Source: Archilochus colubris
Taxonomy: Eukaryota; Chordata; Aves; Apodiformes; Trochilidae
Assembly: GCA_023079485.1 (NCBI GenBank)
Contig: CM041104.1
Span: 745,676 to 809,675 of the forward strand
Length of the DNA: 64,000 nucleotides
Direction: 5' to 3'
Made by a program: the position numbers and the translations under genes. A model generated the notes under the pieces. It did no database searches. It was given only the letters and a program-made list of their open reading frames with translations, and was not told the DNA's origin. Positions 33,173-45,676 of this stretch are shown one piece after another (position 1 is the first letter of the stretch; every line of letters begins with the position of its first letter).

Positions 33173-35049
33173 CTCAGCTTGCAGAAGCTCCAGATCTCAT
33201 GTACCCAGCTCACTTGCAGAGCAACCCACCCCAGCCCAGACCTTCAAGCCTGCCCTGTCTGTGTTTTGCATCACTCTCCATCAAAACAGAGGCTTCAGCT
33301 CTGATAATAACTTCTATTAAGATGCTCATTTGCCTTCCAAGTGCTGTGATGGTTATAGAGCCTTCAGGAACAAGAGTATCTACTTGCTGCTGAAACAATG
33401 CTTAAAAATCTACAATTTCATTATGATTGTTGAGGTGTTTTTTTCCTTAGAATATCAGACTTTGAAGATGGATAATTATATTAACATAGCTATATTAAGC
33501 TCCTTATTTCAGGTACAGTTTCTTATTCACATAACTCTTCTCTCCATAGCAGTAACCACAGCTTTTCCCCCCTCTCCTTCACCCCAAATTCTCTGGTTTT
33601 AATTTTGAAGCTATGACCATTTCCATGCCATAAGAGAAAGAATCTGAGGAGATTTTCTTCTCCCTTTTCATTAGCTCAGATAAGACAGAGAGAAGACAGA
33701 AAAGAAATTCCCAGCTTAGAAGTGCAGCCAAGAGATAAAAATCAGGGACTGATTTCCGTACAGTGGGATGCAATCTTTGCTCCAGAAGGGAGAAACCCTT
33801 TGGAATGATGAAGCCAACACCCAGCTTCCTCCTCCCTGTGCTCAGGAGGACTGATGTGTTTTAAAAATGGTTGATTCAGAACTAAATCTGATCCATAGGT
33901 CACATAAAACAAGATTTTACCATTAAAAGCACACAAAATAATTGTATACATCCAGTTTCAGACTGAAAGTTTCCCCTCTGCTTTTTCAGTTAGATGATTG
34001 GAGACATTTATCTCCTGATGTGTTCAGGCAATGTAAAAGAGGTTTCTTTTCCTTAAGATGCTGACAAATGACAGATGCCACAAACCCAGGGCTGAGACTG
34101 AAATCCCCACAAAACCCAACATCTGCCTCCACATTTAGGAGCCAATGCCCAGGGGTGTCCTTCCAGGCTTCAACAATCAAGACCCAACTTCACAAGAACA
34201 CAAACAACTTAGGGAACACATCCTTACAGCAAAGAGGAATTCTCATTTGGCAGGGGTAGGATGACACTTTACAACAAGTTGAAGCTGGACTACCCAGAGG
34301 AAAATACCAACAAAAAATCCTGTCTTTGGAAAGGAGCCCCTTGCACTTTTTTAGTGCCACTATTGCACTTTTTTAGACATGTAATAAAAAAAAATTCATC
34401 ACGTGAAGGTTTTAAGCCACCAAGGCACTCAGATGGCTGAGGAGCAAAGTGCTTTACATGGCAGACACAGCTCTGGTCTGGGTTGGTTTGGTTCAGGAGT
34501 ATGGTGCCCTTTTTAAATGTCTGTGAAAAAAGAGAATTCAGATCCTCTTTAAAAATCCCAAAACAACCCAAAGCAAACAAGCAAAAAAAAAAAAATTCTT
34601 AGCCATCAGAAGGGCAGAAAAGCCTGAAACCAAGACATAAAAATGCAGAAAAGGATTGGAATCCAGAAGAAAATATCCAATGTCCTTTAAATCTCCTGAT
34701 ATTTTAAAATCTTGCTTTCTCCAAGATGAATGAGAATTCAGTTTTTGGACTGTAGAAGTTGCTCCTAGTTACCCAATATTAATACAACAGAGTCAGACCT
34801 GTTAAAGAATGAAATGGTTCCCAGAGGGTTGATTCTGGGTAGAGACCATGGAATTTTTTTCAAAAGTAGATATTTCAGCAATAGAAACAGATGTTGCAGC
34901 TCCTGGAAAAGGAGATGCTATTTCTTCCAGTGACGAAGCTGCTGAAAAAAGGGTAACTTGGGGCAAGAAAAGGGACTAAATTATACCTTGACTTTGTAGG
35001 CAAACAGCATCCCATGACTACCAGGGTAAAATCTCTGCACATGACCAGA
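33173..35049. other. Unassigned sequence
   Basis: AT-rich intron-like DNA. A local duplicate of TTGCACTTTTTTAG occurs near 34345 and 34365. No gene recognised. Confidence 0.35.
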
Positions 35050-35162
35050 ACTTCAGATCGGTTTGGGTTGGAGGGACCTTAAAGCTCCCCCAGTGCCACC
35101 TCTGCCATGGTCAGGGACACCTCCCACAGCCCAGGGTGCTCCAAGCCCCATCCAACCTGGGG
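35050..35162 (-). mobile_element. CR1 LINE, very short 3' fragment
   Basis: Minus-strand piece in plus orientation from TCAGATCGGTTTGGGTTGG to CCAAGCCCCATCCAACCTGGG. It has the CTTAAAGCTCCCCCAGTGCC marker of the older subfamily. Confidence 0.85.
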
Positions 35163-38100
35163 ATAATAAATAAGAGAGAATCCATCAGCTCAGCTGAGAG
35201 AGGAATTCAGGCTCTGCCTTGCTCTGGCTCAGACTCTGCAGTCTGGAAAGGAAATTATTTTGGGATTATTAAGGGGGGAATGATACTAAGATGTATAGCA
35301 GTGCAGTATTGTTTTCACCTGCGTATAGGCCAAGGAATTAGTGTCATGTAAAGCTGTACAAATTAAGCTGAAGGATTGCTGACACATTCTGTGGCCACAC
35401 TCCTGGCAAGCTTGCCCTTTCTGCCCAGCACTGGATGCCAAATTTCCTGTGCCCACATGGTGAACCAAATGTTGTGGCTTTAGCAGGAAGCACAAAAGAC
35501 ATGATGACTCCAGATGCCTTTTTTTTGACTGCAGTCACATCTCAGAGTTAATCCTATCCAACTTTCTTTGCTGCCCATCCCCAGTAACTTCACTTAAACC
35601 CAATTAATTTCATCTTAAACACTGTGATAAAGAAATTCCCTCTCACCTCAGGGCATGGTATTTTCAGAGAGCATCGGTGTTTTGAGTACATGTGGAAAGA
35701 GCCCATTTTTCCATATGTAAGCCAGGCAGTGTCTAAAGGCAGAAGACACCAGATCTATCAATCACAGCACATTAGAAGTATCCCAGACCACCATCTGCTG
35801 TAGCTGTTCTCTGGAAGAAGGAAAGACAATTTACTGCTCATTGTAAATGTACTGAAGGAGGTGTCATTGGTTTGGCTACTTGAAATCAGTCTTCAGGGCA
35901 GTATCATAACCTGCAAAGGAGCCAACAGGCTCAAAATAAATGTCAAAAATAAAGAAAAAAACCCTCAAAAACTTTCAAAAGCAAGATGCATGAACTGCTC
36001 AGGAACAAAGCTTCAAACTTTCTGGCTAGAGGTCTTCTACAGGTGGCAGAGTTCTCTTTTTGTTGCTAATTGCACCAAACACTGACACTTTGGCTAAACG
36101 AAGCACTGCACCATGATGTCTTGGATGCTCTCAAGATAAGCAGCCAGACTGTCCCCACCAAGGGGACATCCTTCAGTAAGGACATCTCAAAGGAGCCTAA
36201 AGCAGGATGCTTCAAGAGGAGTGATTTGTGTCCCTGCAGAACACAGCTTGGAGGGGACAGACCCAGCACAGCAGAGCAGAACATAAGTATCAGGGTTTAA
36301 CACTGGGCTGGCAATTAAACCCAAAACAGCTGCTCTGTATTAATCCCCCTCCCCTCCCTGATAAAGAAAGGAGAGAGAATAAGGGAGAGGACTGATGGGT
36401 TGGAAACTAAACTACACAGCTTTAATGAAACAGGAATGATAAATAGGAAAAATTACTAAATCTATACAAATAGACAGGAAAATTGATCCCAGGTTCCTCC
36501 CCCCTCTCTCCCACTAACTCTCACATCAGCACCGAGGCTGCAGGGCAGCCCTGGGACAGCCCAGGTTGGAGTCCTGGGGTCAGCAGCAGCTGGAGGCAGA
36601 ACACAGAGATCCAGGCTGGAATGGATCAGGAGCACAGGCAGAGGAAGGGATGGAATCCTCCCAAGATGCTGAAGCAAAGAGGGAGAGGGGAAGAAGGGTG
36701 AAGGGAAGAGCAAAGGGTGAAGGTGAAGGGGTTTGACTCTTGTGATCCCTCAAATTTATACCAGGTATGATGTGTATGGGATGGAATCCTCTGTTTGGTC
36801 AATTCTGGTCATTTATCTTGTCTGTTCCTCCCTAAAGGAGGCTGCAGGGGTGACCTCTTTACTCCTCTTGGAGAGCAGAATGTTCCCCAGAGCTGAGCAG
36901 TGTCCCTGGCTCTGCACACCAGTCTCCAGCAGTAACTATAAACATGGAGTTATCAGTCCCAGGAGCAGACACTGACTGAGAAACTTCTGTTAATTTCAGC
37001 AAGTGCAGCTGCTTATGAGAGACTGGGCTGAAAGCAAAAGACAGAAAATCACCTTTATTCTGGCCCAAACCAGGACAATAAGGGAGGGCTCCCTCCTGAC
37101 ACATAAATTGGACCATCATGAAGTTGGATTTTGACTTGATTCCCAGTTCTCTTGATTGTGAGCATTTCATAACCTACTACTCAGCACCAGAGAATTATCC
37201 TCATGGAACAGAGAGAAATTTTCTTCCTGGCAAGCATAGTTTTGCAAAGCACTTCTTATTAGAGCAGAAGTTATGTTATGTTTTGACTTAAGAGGAGAGA
37301 AGAAACAGCCCAAAAATCCCAACCAAAACCCCAGACTCCCATCACACTGTGGTTTAAACCACTTCATCCTGACAAACTACAGCTGGGCTGGTGGGAGCAG
37401 AGAGACTGTGAAGATGGGATTAGCAAATGCTCATTGCTTAATTCTCTTTTTGAGATCAAAGTCTGAATTACTTGAGAGAAGAGAAGAGATTGAGAGCCAG
37501 GGCAGCTCTCTGCTCCCATTCCCAGACCAACTTCTCACTGCCCCATGGAGCTGAGGTGTTTGGGAAATGCTCCTTGGGCACTGCTGGAGTTAAAGTGAGA
37601 TGGAAATTCAGACTTAGAAGTTGTCCCATGGGTGATGCTGAGAGACCTGAAGCTTTCCAAGAGACAGAAACCTGACCTAAAGCACCTGAGAGTGTCACAG
37701 CCTGGACACTGCCAGATGCTCTCTGTTATTCCCACTTTCATCCCTGAGGGAGGAAGGGAATGAGGGAGAGGGGCTTTCAAGGTGAAAAACCTTGAGTAGG
37801 CAGGAGGTGACCTGTCTGGGAATGCTTCTCCAGGGAGGAAACAAGGAGGAGCTGCCCCATCCCCTCCTCCATGGGCTCAGCTGCTCCTCATTACAGCTGC
37901 CACATCCAGAGGTTGGCAGCTGCTGGGGGTGTTCCAGGCAGGGATTTTCTATCCTGGTCCTCTCCAAGCAGGACAGGTAGAGGCCCCTCCAGCTGCAGGT
38001 TAACAGCAGCTCTTGGTTAGGCTTGGGCAGAGCCCCCACCGCTGTGGCTGAGCCAAATCCCTCACATTTCAGCTGCCACTATTTAATTACACCCCCTCTG

Positions 38101-39717
38101 GTTATCCTCCCCTCCAGGAAAGCCAAATCAGAGACCTTTCACATCAGGAACTCTTCCAGTTTTTGAGGCAGAAGGCTTCATGAATGGCATCAACCTTCCT
38201 GTCCTCCTCAGCCGAAGATTTGGAGAGGAGAAACTACTGGAAAACATGAGAAGGTTTCAGGGTTTGCTCGTCTGCATAGCCATGTGCCAGGGAAGCAGGG
38301 ACAACAAAAGCAGCACTGCTTTCCCAGCACTCAGTTTCCAAATGAGAGATTCCTTGCTCAGATCTCCCAAAATCTCTTTTTTCCACAGGGAGGCTCTGCA
38401 CTGTGTCACTTCCAGATGTTGTCCCACTCTGAGACATGTCCTACTGTGGCACATCTATGAGCAGATGTTTCTCTTCATGCTGTAGCCTATAAAAATTTTG
38501 CCTTCAGCAGAAATCTGTTTAGACAGGATTTTTGAAGTTCAAAGGACCGCTTTATTTCTCCTTCAGCATTGTGTATTTCCATCGTTGAGAAGCAGAGAAC
38601 CATAAATTCTTCTCCCTCAGTTCATGCTTCACAGACAATACTCTATTTACCACTCAGACCACTGTGGAATTTTACTACAAAACTGACCAAGAGTTTACAT
38701 TTTCACTCTATAAAATTACAATAGATAATCAAGCTCAAAAATGCATGTTTAAAAAAAACCACCACCAACAAAAAACAGTAATTTCTCTTTTCCTGAATAA
38801 GCACACAAAGCAGCAGAGGACTGGTCTGTGAAGCCAAGCTCAGATGAACAATACAGGACTAATTTTATTGTTTGTATGCTATTATCTTGATCCTGCAGAG
38901 CCCTTTTTAAGGTAGATCCTATATTCCTATCTCCATGAAGAAAAGTTACTTTCAAAATTTTATTAAAAACAAGTCTTGCTTGACTTCAGTATGCAGTTTA
39001 TTTCACTCCCCTCCCTCTATTCCTATTATTTCTGAAGTTAATACTAATCAGACACTTCATGTTCATTAAATTCAGCAAGTATTTCCTACAAAAAACCATT
39101 TTTTTTCACCAGAAATACGAATGGTATAGAGCTTTTTTTTTATTTTGCTATTTTTGCATATTGTGTTGTTATTTCTTCTCACTAAAATCTACAAGATAAA
39201 GAAGCAGCTGCAATAAGTGATTTGGCTGTTATTTATAAATGACAACATTTACCATTCTGAAGTATTCAGATGGTTGTTTCATATATGGGAAAATATTGCA
39301 GTCTATCACACTGCCATTATTGCAGAACAGGAATCCTGAAAGCTGAGGCATAAGCCCAAGGCACTAGTTCATACAATCAAAGCTTTGGAAAAGATAATTT
39401 TGCAAATACTGAGAACCTGCTGGGCTGAGATTCCAGTCCCTGCAGAACCAGAGATGGATAAATGATGGATTGAAATCCCCCCCAGACAGCTTCTCTGAAT
39501 GAAACACAGACAACTCTCCAGATACTCAGTTCTGATGTCACTGCATTGGCTCTGGGATCGAAAAAGAGTTAGAGTTGGTTTCCTGCAGTCAGAGGCAGCA
39601 AGGCACAGGCACATTTCCTCCCAACCCAGAGTTTCAGATGCTGAGCTGGCCCTGAGACAGCCTCAGATGAGATGCAGGAGCATCCCCTGCATCCAGAGGA
39701 TGCTGAACAAACTTCTG
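35163..39717. other. 4.5 kb with no recognised gene
   Basis: I saw no supported exon, RNA gene or repeat. Open frames are short and overlap on both strands. Confidence 0.4.
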
Positions 39718-40482
39718 GGTTGAAGGGTCCTGCACTTTGGCCACAACAACCCCATGCAGCGCTACAGCCTGGGGACAGAGTGGCTGGAGAGCAGCCAGGC
39801 AGAAAGGGACCTGGGAGTCTGGATTGCCAGAAGCTGAACAGGAGCCAGCAGTGTGCCCAGGTGGTCAAGAAGGCCAATGGCATCCTGGGCTGGCTCAGGA
39901 ACAGCGTGGCCAGCAGGTCCAGGGAAGGGATTCTGCCCCTGTGCTCAGCTCTGGGGAGGCCACAGCTTGAGTCCTGTGTCCAGTTCTGGGCCCCTCAGCT
40001 CAGGAAGGAGATTGAGGTGCTGGAGCAGGTCCAGAGAAGAGCAAGGAGGCTGTGAAGGGATCCAGCACAAGTCCTGTGAGGAAGGGCTGAGGGAGCTGGG
40101 GGTGTTGAGGCTGGAGAAGAGGAGGCTCAGGGGAGACCTCATCACTCTCTCCAACTCCCTGAAAGGAGGTTGGAGCCAGGGGGGGGTTGGGCTCTTTTCC
40201 CAGGCAACTCTCAGCAAGACAAGAGGGCAGGGTCTCAAGTTGTGCCAGGGGAGGTTTAGGTTGGAGATGAGAAAGAATTTCTTTCTGGAGAGGGTGATCA
40301 GGCATTGGAATGGGCTGCCCAGGGAAGTAGTGGATTCTCCGTGTCTGGAGATCTTTCCAAAGAGCCTGGATGTGGCACTGAGTGCCATGGGCTGGGAACC
40401 ACGGGGGGAGTGGATCAAGGGTTGGACTTGAGGATCTCTGAGGTCCCTTCCAACCCAGCCAATTCTATGATTCTATGATTTA
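39718..40482 (+). mobile_element. CR1 LINE, young 3' fragment
   Basis: Plus-strand CR1 from TTGAAGGGTCCTGCACTTTGG to the intact end AATTCTATGATTCTATGA. The reading frame through the C-terminal part of ORF2 (about 39737-40430) is only lightly damaged. It is almost identical in sequence, but opposite in direction, to the copies at 29884 and 45163. Confidence 0.95.
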
Positions 40483-40552
40483 TGTCTTCACTCAGACAGG
40501 ACACTTCCACCTGGCAGAGCTCATCTTGAAGGTCTGATGTCCTGTGAACTCA

Positions 40553-40692
40553 TACAGACACCTTGATATAATAGAACCAAACAAGTGTGGGGTTGGAAAA
40601 GCCCCTCAAGTTCATCAAGTCCCAACCCTTCCCCCAGCAGTGCCAAGGCCACCCCTGCCCCACGTCCCTCAGCACCACAGCTCCAATATAAC
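40553..40692 (-). mobile_element. CR1-related fragment, old
   Basis: Plus-orientation text AAGTGTGGGGTTGGAAAAGCCCCTCAAG...CCCAACCCTTCCCCCAGCAGTGCC... matches the layout of an older avian CR1 3' region on the minus strand. No terminal repeat is preserved. Confidence 0.65.
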
Positions 40693-43600
40693 TGTGTTGT
40701 GTGAAAGGAGACAGAGACAAACATATAGCTTGTGGAGAGACTGCACCTTATACAGTCAGAATTAAAGCATTTCTAAAAAAAAACAACTAACCCAGAGGTT
40801 TTTTTTTTAAATAGCCTCCAGGACAAAGGCATGTCAGTGCCCTTTGCTGATTAATTTTTCTTCTAATGTACAATTCAAGAGGCATGTTTGTTAAATATAC
40901 AACCAATTCCCCAGGGGAGATTTCCTGCATAATCCCTGTCACAGGAAGCAGAAATAATCAGGGGGTTCAGGAAAAAGTGAGGAGGCTGCAGCTGCTCTGG
41001 GCCAGGCTATATGCAGGCCAGATGTTCAGCTTGGTAAAAAACAGATAAACTGAAATAACAGCAAAAAAGCAGGGAAAATACTGAAAAGGAAGGAAAATTA
41101 CATGGTTTCCCCTTCAAATGAAATAAGGATTTTTCATGGTTTCATTTCCAAATTAAACCACAGCTGAACTCTAAGTCCAGCATTTGCTATTCTTGGGTCT
41201 CTCTCACCAGCAAGCAATAAAAGTAAAAATCAGTTTTGTAGCTAGATAATAGGGAATGTTTTTACCTACTTCCAGCTATCAAAGATTTCATGGCCAAGAG
41301 CCTGCACAGCCACAAAAACTGAAGAAAAAGCCCCTCTAAATTTCTTCTCACTGAAAAAAACCACCAAAGACATTATTCACTATCCTTTTTTTTTTATTTT
41401 TACTGTCCCATGCTTTAAGCATTTATCTGCTTCAAGTTATTGCCCCATTCCCTTTAATTCCTCCTTGAGAACACTGGAAGGACTGGATTGCCCCTGTGAT
41501 ACCCCCTGGGCTCAGAGGAAGCCCATGCCCTGCCCTCAGCCCAGCTGCCATTCCAGTAGCAAAACTAAAAGCCCACACTTTTTGCAGGCAGTGAAAATGA
41601 GAAGGTGTTTTGGTTTGGTTTGGTTTTTTAAGGCTGCATAATGTCTGTTCATGCTTAATGCAAAGTGCCTTTCAAATAAAGGCAGAGCTGCAGAAAAGGA
41701 AATGGAACAGGAGCCCCTGCCCTGGGTGCTGCTGGCATCAGCAGGAAGACCCCAGGCAGGGCTGGCAGAAGCAGAATTTGACCAAAATGTCATCCCCAGC
41801 CTCAGATTTCCCCCCAGGGAAGCAGGAGAGCAGCCTGGGCTGGGGGTTGGATATTGGTGATGTTTAAGGCCCCTTCCCACCCAACCCCCTCTGTGACCCC
41901 ATGATAAATATCTCTGGGGCTTCCTTCCTGATCCTGCTGTGCCCAGGCTGATGCTGCAGGACCAGGATGCAGTTTTTACAGCAGTTTTTACCCTTCCTTC
42001 TCTCCCTTTGGGGGTTTAGTGTTCAGCAGAAGAAACCTCTAGACAGGCCTTGAACCTCCAGAAACCCCAAGGATGCAGCAGGATTGGATTCACTCGACTT
42101 GCAGGAGATTTTCTTGCAATGAGAGAATCCAGACCTGCCAGTCAGTGCTTCCCAGAACATCCTCCTCACCCACACACCTGGGGTGAGTTAATTATTTGTT
42201 ATTTAAGTGACTGTTCTACTTTTCTTCATGAAGTATTCACACATTTATTTATTTAGTTAGTTTTATTTTTCCTAAATCCCAACAAAATATTTCAGGCAGA
42301 TACATCCCCAGCAAGAGCTGTAGCTGTGCTATGGGTTTGTTCAGGAAGCTAAAATGAAAATGCAGAGGCCAGAGAAATCTGTGATCTAAACCCTCTGCCC
42401 ATGTCTGCATGAACAGACACTATCAGGTCCCTTAAAACTTGGAGCACCAGTCAGATGGAACATGAAGCATAGCAAAAATAGGGAAATAAAAGATTAATAT
42501 ATTAAAAAGGAAAGAACAAGTTTCATGGAGATGAAAATATTGCTGTCTGCAGCTCCCCTTCATGGGCAAGACTGTTTTCTCCTTGCTTTTCAGAGTTTCC
42601 TCTCATACTGGTTTAAAATTCTTTGTATTATAGGAGAAAAATAAATGGTTTTTTTTCACTGGGGAGAGTTAAATCTCATTTTCTCTGTTAGAAGAGCTAT
42701 CATGGAATCTTAGATGATTTTGTAAATCATTTCCCCAAAGTTTATGTTGCCTCCTTCCAGCATCAGCAACTCTTATTTATAACTGTTATACAATGGATAT
42801 ATTCTGATTTACAGCAGATATGTTTATGATGTTCAGAAAATTCTGAAACCTGTAAAGAGACTGGTGGCATTAAACAGGACCAGATGTTCACTGGGGGAGT
42901 CCTGAATACTTGAAGGATTTAATAAATAGGTCTCCAAATGCAATGCTTGGTTTCATGTGCACAGTTTTGTGGCTCTTCACAAACACTGAAGAGGTTTTCT
43001 GATTTAAGATTAATTTTAGCAGCTTTCCAAGGGTGTTCACTCTCCTTGTTGAAGGGGGATGAGAAGCTCAGATAATTTTTTTTTGGAGGGCAGTGAGATC
43101 AACAATCCAGTGATTAAGTTTTAAATGGTAAAAAAGAAGAGGGGGGGGAAGAAAGAAGAAAGAAAATGTGGTAATGCTGCTTTTTTGAGGTGCTTTTTTC
43201 CCCTTTCTTTCAGAGTCCCTTTCAACAGAAATGTTCTGATTGATCAGAAAACCTGCAGTAGCCCCAGGGAGAACTGAGACAAGAGGTTGTTGCAGCAGCC
43301 AGAAATGTGGGAACATTCATTGAATATTACTGGGTAAAATGTTTTTCTAGGTTTAATTAGAAAGTAGAACACTTAAAATCCATTTAGGAGGTGTCAAAGC
43401 ACCAAGAGCACAACCTGCTCCAGTGCTGCCAGCAAATCACTATGGTGCAAAAACCAGTGACTGCAAAATGAGTAAGGAAAGCTGTGAATGGGCAATGTCC
43501 ATGAGCTCCTCCATTAAAATAGGATTTTTCCTTTCGTGCCTTGGTCACAACTATCATCTGGGCTTGCAATTTCAAATGCAAACACTTGGATGTAAAATCC

Positions 43601-43737
43601 TGAAGCATTTCCCAAACCTCATTTTCTATCAAGAGTTTGGCTGCAGGCAGGGCATAGACCCTGACAGACCACATGGTGTGTGGTGAGGGTAACAAAAACC
43701 CCTTCCCTAAAAAGGTTCACAGCCACAAAAAAATATC
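40693..43737. other. 3 kb with no recognised gene
   Basis: Possible remnant of a CR1 3' end around 41840-41905 (TTTAAGGCCCCTTCCCACCC...CCATGATAAAT, plus), too short to be sure. A (TTTGG)n-like run is at 41613-41630. Otherwise AT-rich, unassigned DNA. Confidence 0.35.
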
Positions 43738-44135
43738 AGAAAGCTGGAGAACCTCCTCTGGGAGTTGGGGGTGTTCAGCCTGGAGAGGAGAAGGGAGCAA
43801 TGGGGAGACCTTAGAGCACCTTCCAGTGCCTGAAGGGGCTCCAGGAAAGCTGGGGAGGGACTTGGGACAAGGGCAGGGAGGGATGGGATGAGTGGGATGG
43901 TTTCAAACTGAAAAAGGGAAGATTTAGGGAAGCAATTCTTTGTTGTGAGGGTGCTGAGCCCCTGTGCCAGGGTGCCCAGAGAAGCTGTGGCTGCCCCATC
44001 CCTGGCAGTGTTCCAGCCCAGGTTGGATGGGGCTTGGAGCACCCTGGGCTGTGGGAGGTGTCCCTGAGCATGGCAGCGGGGGCACTGGGGGAGCTTTAAG
44101 GTCCCTCCCAACCCAAACCAATCTGGGATTTAAAC
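43738..44135 (+). mobile_element. CR1 LINE, 3' fragment
   Basis: Plus-strand CR1 (GAAAGCTGGAGAACCTCC..., CCTGAAGGGGCTCCAGGAAAGC, GGTGCCCAGAGAAGCTGTGG) ending near AATCTGGGATTTAAAC. The 3' repeats are eroded. It shares long blocks with the copies at 3425 and 13526. Confidence 0.9.
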
Positions 44136-45162
44136 TGCCAAGAACCTATCAGGGATGTGATCAGAGCTGAATGAGATGTGACAAGTTGCATACCTAGAAA
44201 GCTTTACTCTAGGTTTATGTCACTATTGCTTTTCTTCCCTGGGTTGTCCCTGGGGCTTGGCTCTGCCTGTTTGCTTTTGCTTTCCTTTATTCTTCAGGTA
44301 GGTGAAAGAACTTGTAACTAAGGACATATCCTCCCGAGTTTTATCACTGATTTCTATAAAAGCAGGAGTAAGCCCACTAAATCTATAACACCAGTTTTAA
44401 GTACTCAGCCTCCAGCTAAAGCCCTTCCTGATTAAGTATGAAAGATTCCTTTTTTATTTTATATGTTCGTGGGTGATTGCCCTTACTATATAAACATCAT
44501 GAAATGTGGGATGAATTATTTTAGGTTTTTTTCAATCAATACTTTACCCAGTATTGTTCCAATCCAAAAGTTTTGACTTCTTCATTATTTATACAGTCAC
44601 AGTATTTCTCCTCTGAGAAATAAAGCATTTAAATTACAAAGCAAAAACGTGTCTTATGTTGGCCACAGTGTTCTGAAAATCAGAGCAACAAGTACAGAAA
44701 TAAGGTCAAATCTGTCGGAAAGACCTCGGATCCTTGCAAGAGTAAAAGAAAACTGATGTTATGAATTCCATAGCGATGAAAAGGGATAATAATTGCATTA
44801 TGAATTGTGCATAATGAAGCTGTAATAATAATTGCACATCCCCATGGTGGGGGGGAGCTGGCAGGACTGAAACTGCACAAACACAGCAGGAAACCCAGTC
44901 CTGCCCTGTGAGCACATGGGGATGGTGGCAGCCCAAGGGTTGGTGGCATCCTTCTGAACTGGTGTGGTTCCAGTGACCACATGTAACACCACATGAAACT
45001 CTGCTCTTCACCAGACTCTGCTCAAAAGCATCAATCAGCTCAGTTTCACCTGCATCATTCACACACATCACTTCCAAATGCTGAGCTCTCCCCAGATCTT
45101 CTCTGGTACTTATCACAGAAACAATTCCATGTACAGCTCTGCCAGACCCAGCACCAGACCAT
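44136..45162. other. Unassigned sequence
   Basis: No gene or mobile element recognised. AATAATAATTGCA repeats locally near 44785-44835. Confidence 0.35.
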
Positions 45163-45676
45163 AGGATCACAGAATGGGCTGGGTTGGAAGGGACCTCAGA
45201 GATCCTCAAGTCCAACCCTTGATCCACTCCCCCCGTGGTTCCCAGCCCATGGCACTCAGTGCCACATCCAGGCTCTTTGGAAAGATCTCCAGACACGGAG
45301 AATCCACTACTTCCCTGGGCAGCCCATTCCAATGCCTGATCACCCTCTCCAGAAAGAAATTCTTTCTCATCTCCAACCTAAACCTCCCCTGGCACAACTT
45401 GAGACCCTGCCCTCTTGTCTTGCTGAGAGTTGCCTGGGAAAAGAGCCCAACCCCCCCCTGGCTCCAACCTCCTTTCAGGGAGTTGGAGAGAGTGATGAGG
45501 TCTCCCCTGAGCCTCCTCTTCTCCAGCCTCAACACCCCCAGCTCCCTCAGCCCTTCCTCACAGCAATTCTGCTGGATCCCTTCACAGCCTCCTTGCTCTT
45601 CTCTGGACCTGCTCCAGCACCTCAATCTCCTTCCTGAGCTGAGGGGCCCAGAACTGGACATAGGACTCGAGGTGTG
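45163..45676 (-). mobile_element. CR1 LINE, young 3' fragment
   Basis: Minus-strand CR1 with 3' end at 45163 (ATAGGATCACAGAATGGGCTGGG in part) and 5' truncation after GGACATAGGACTCGAGGTGTG. It is almost identical to the copies at 29884-30600 and 39718-40482. Confidence 0.94.
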
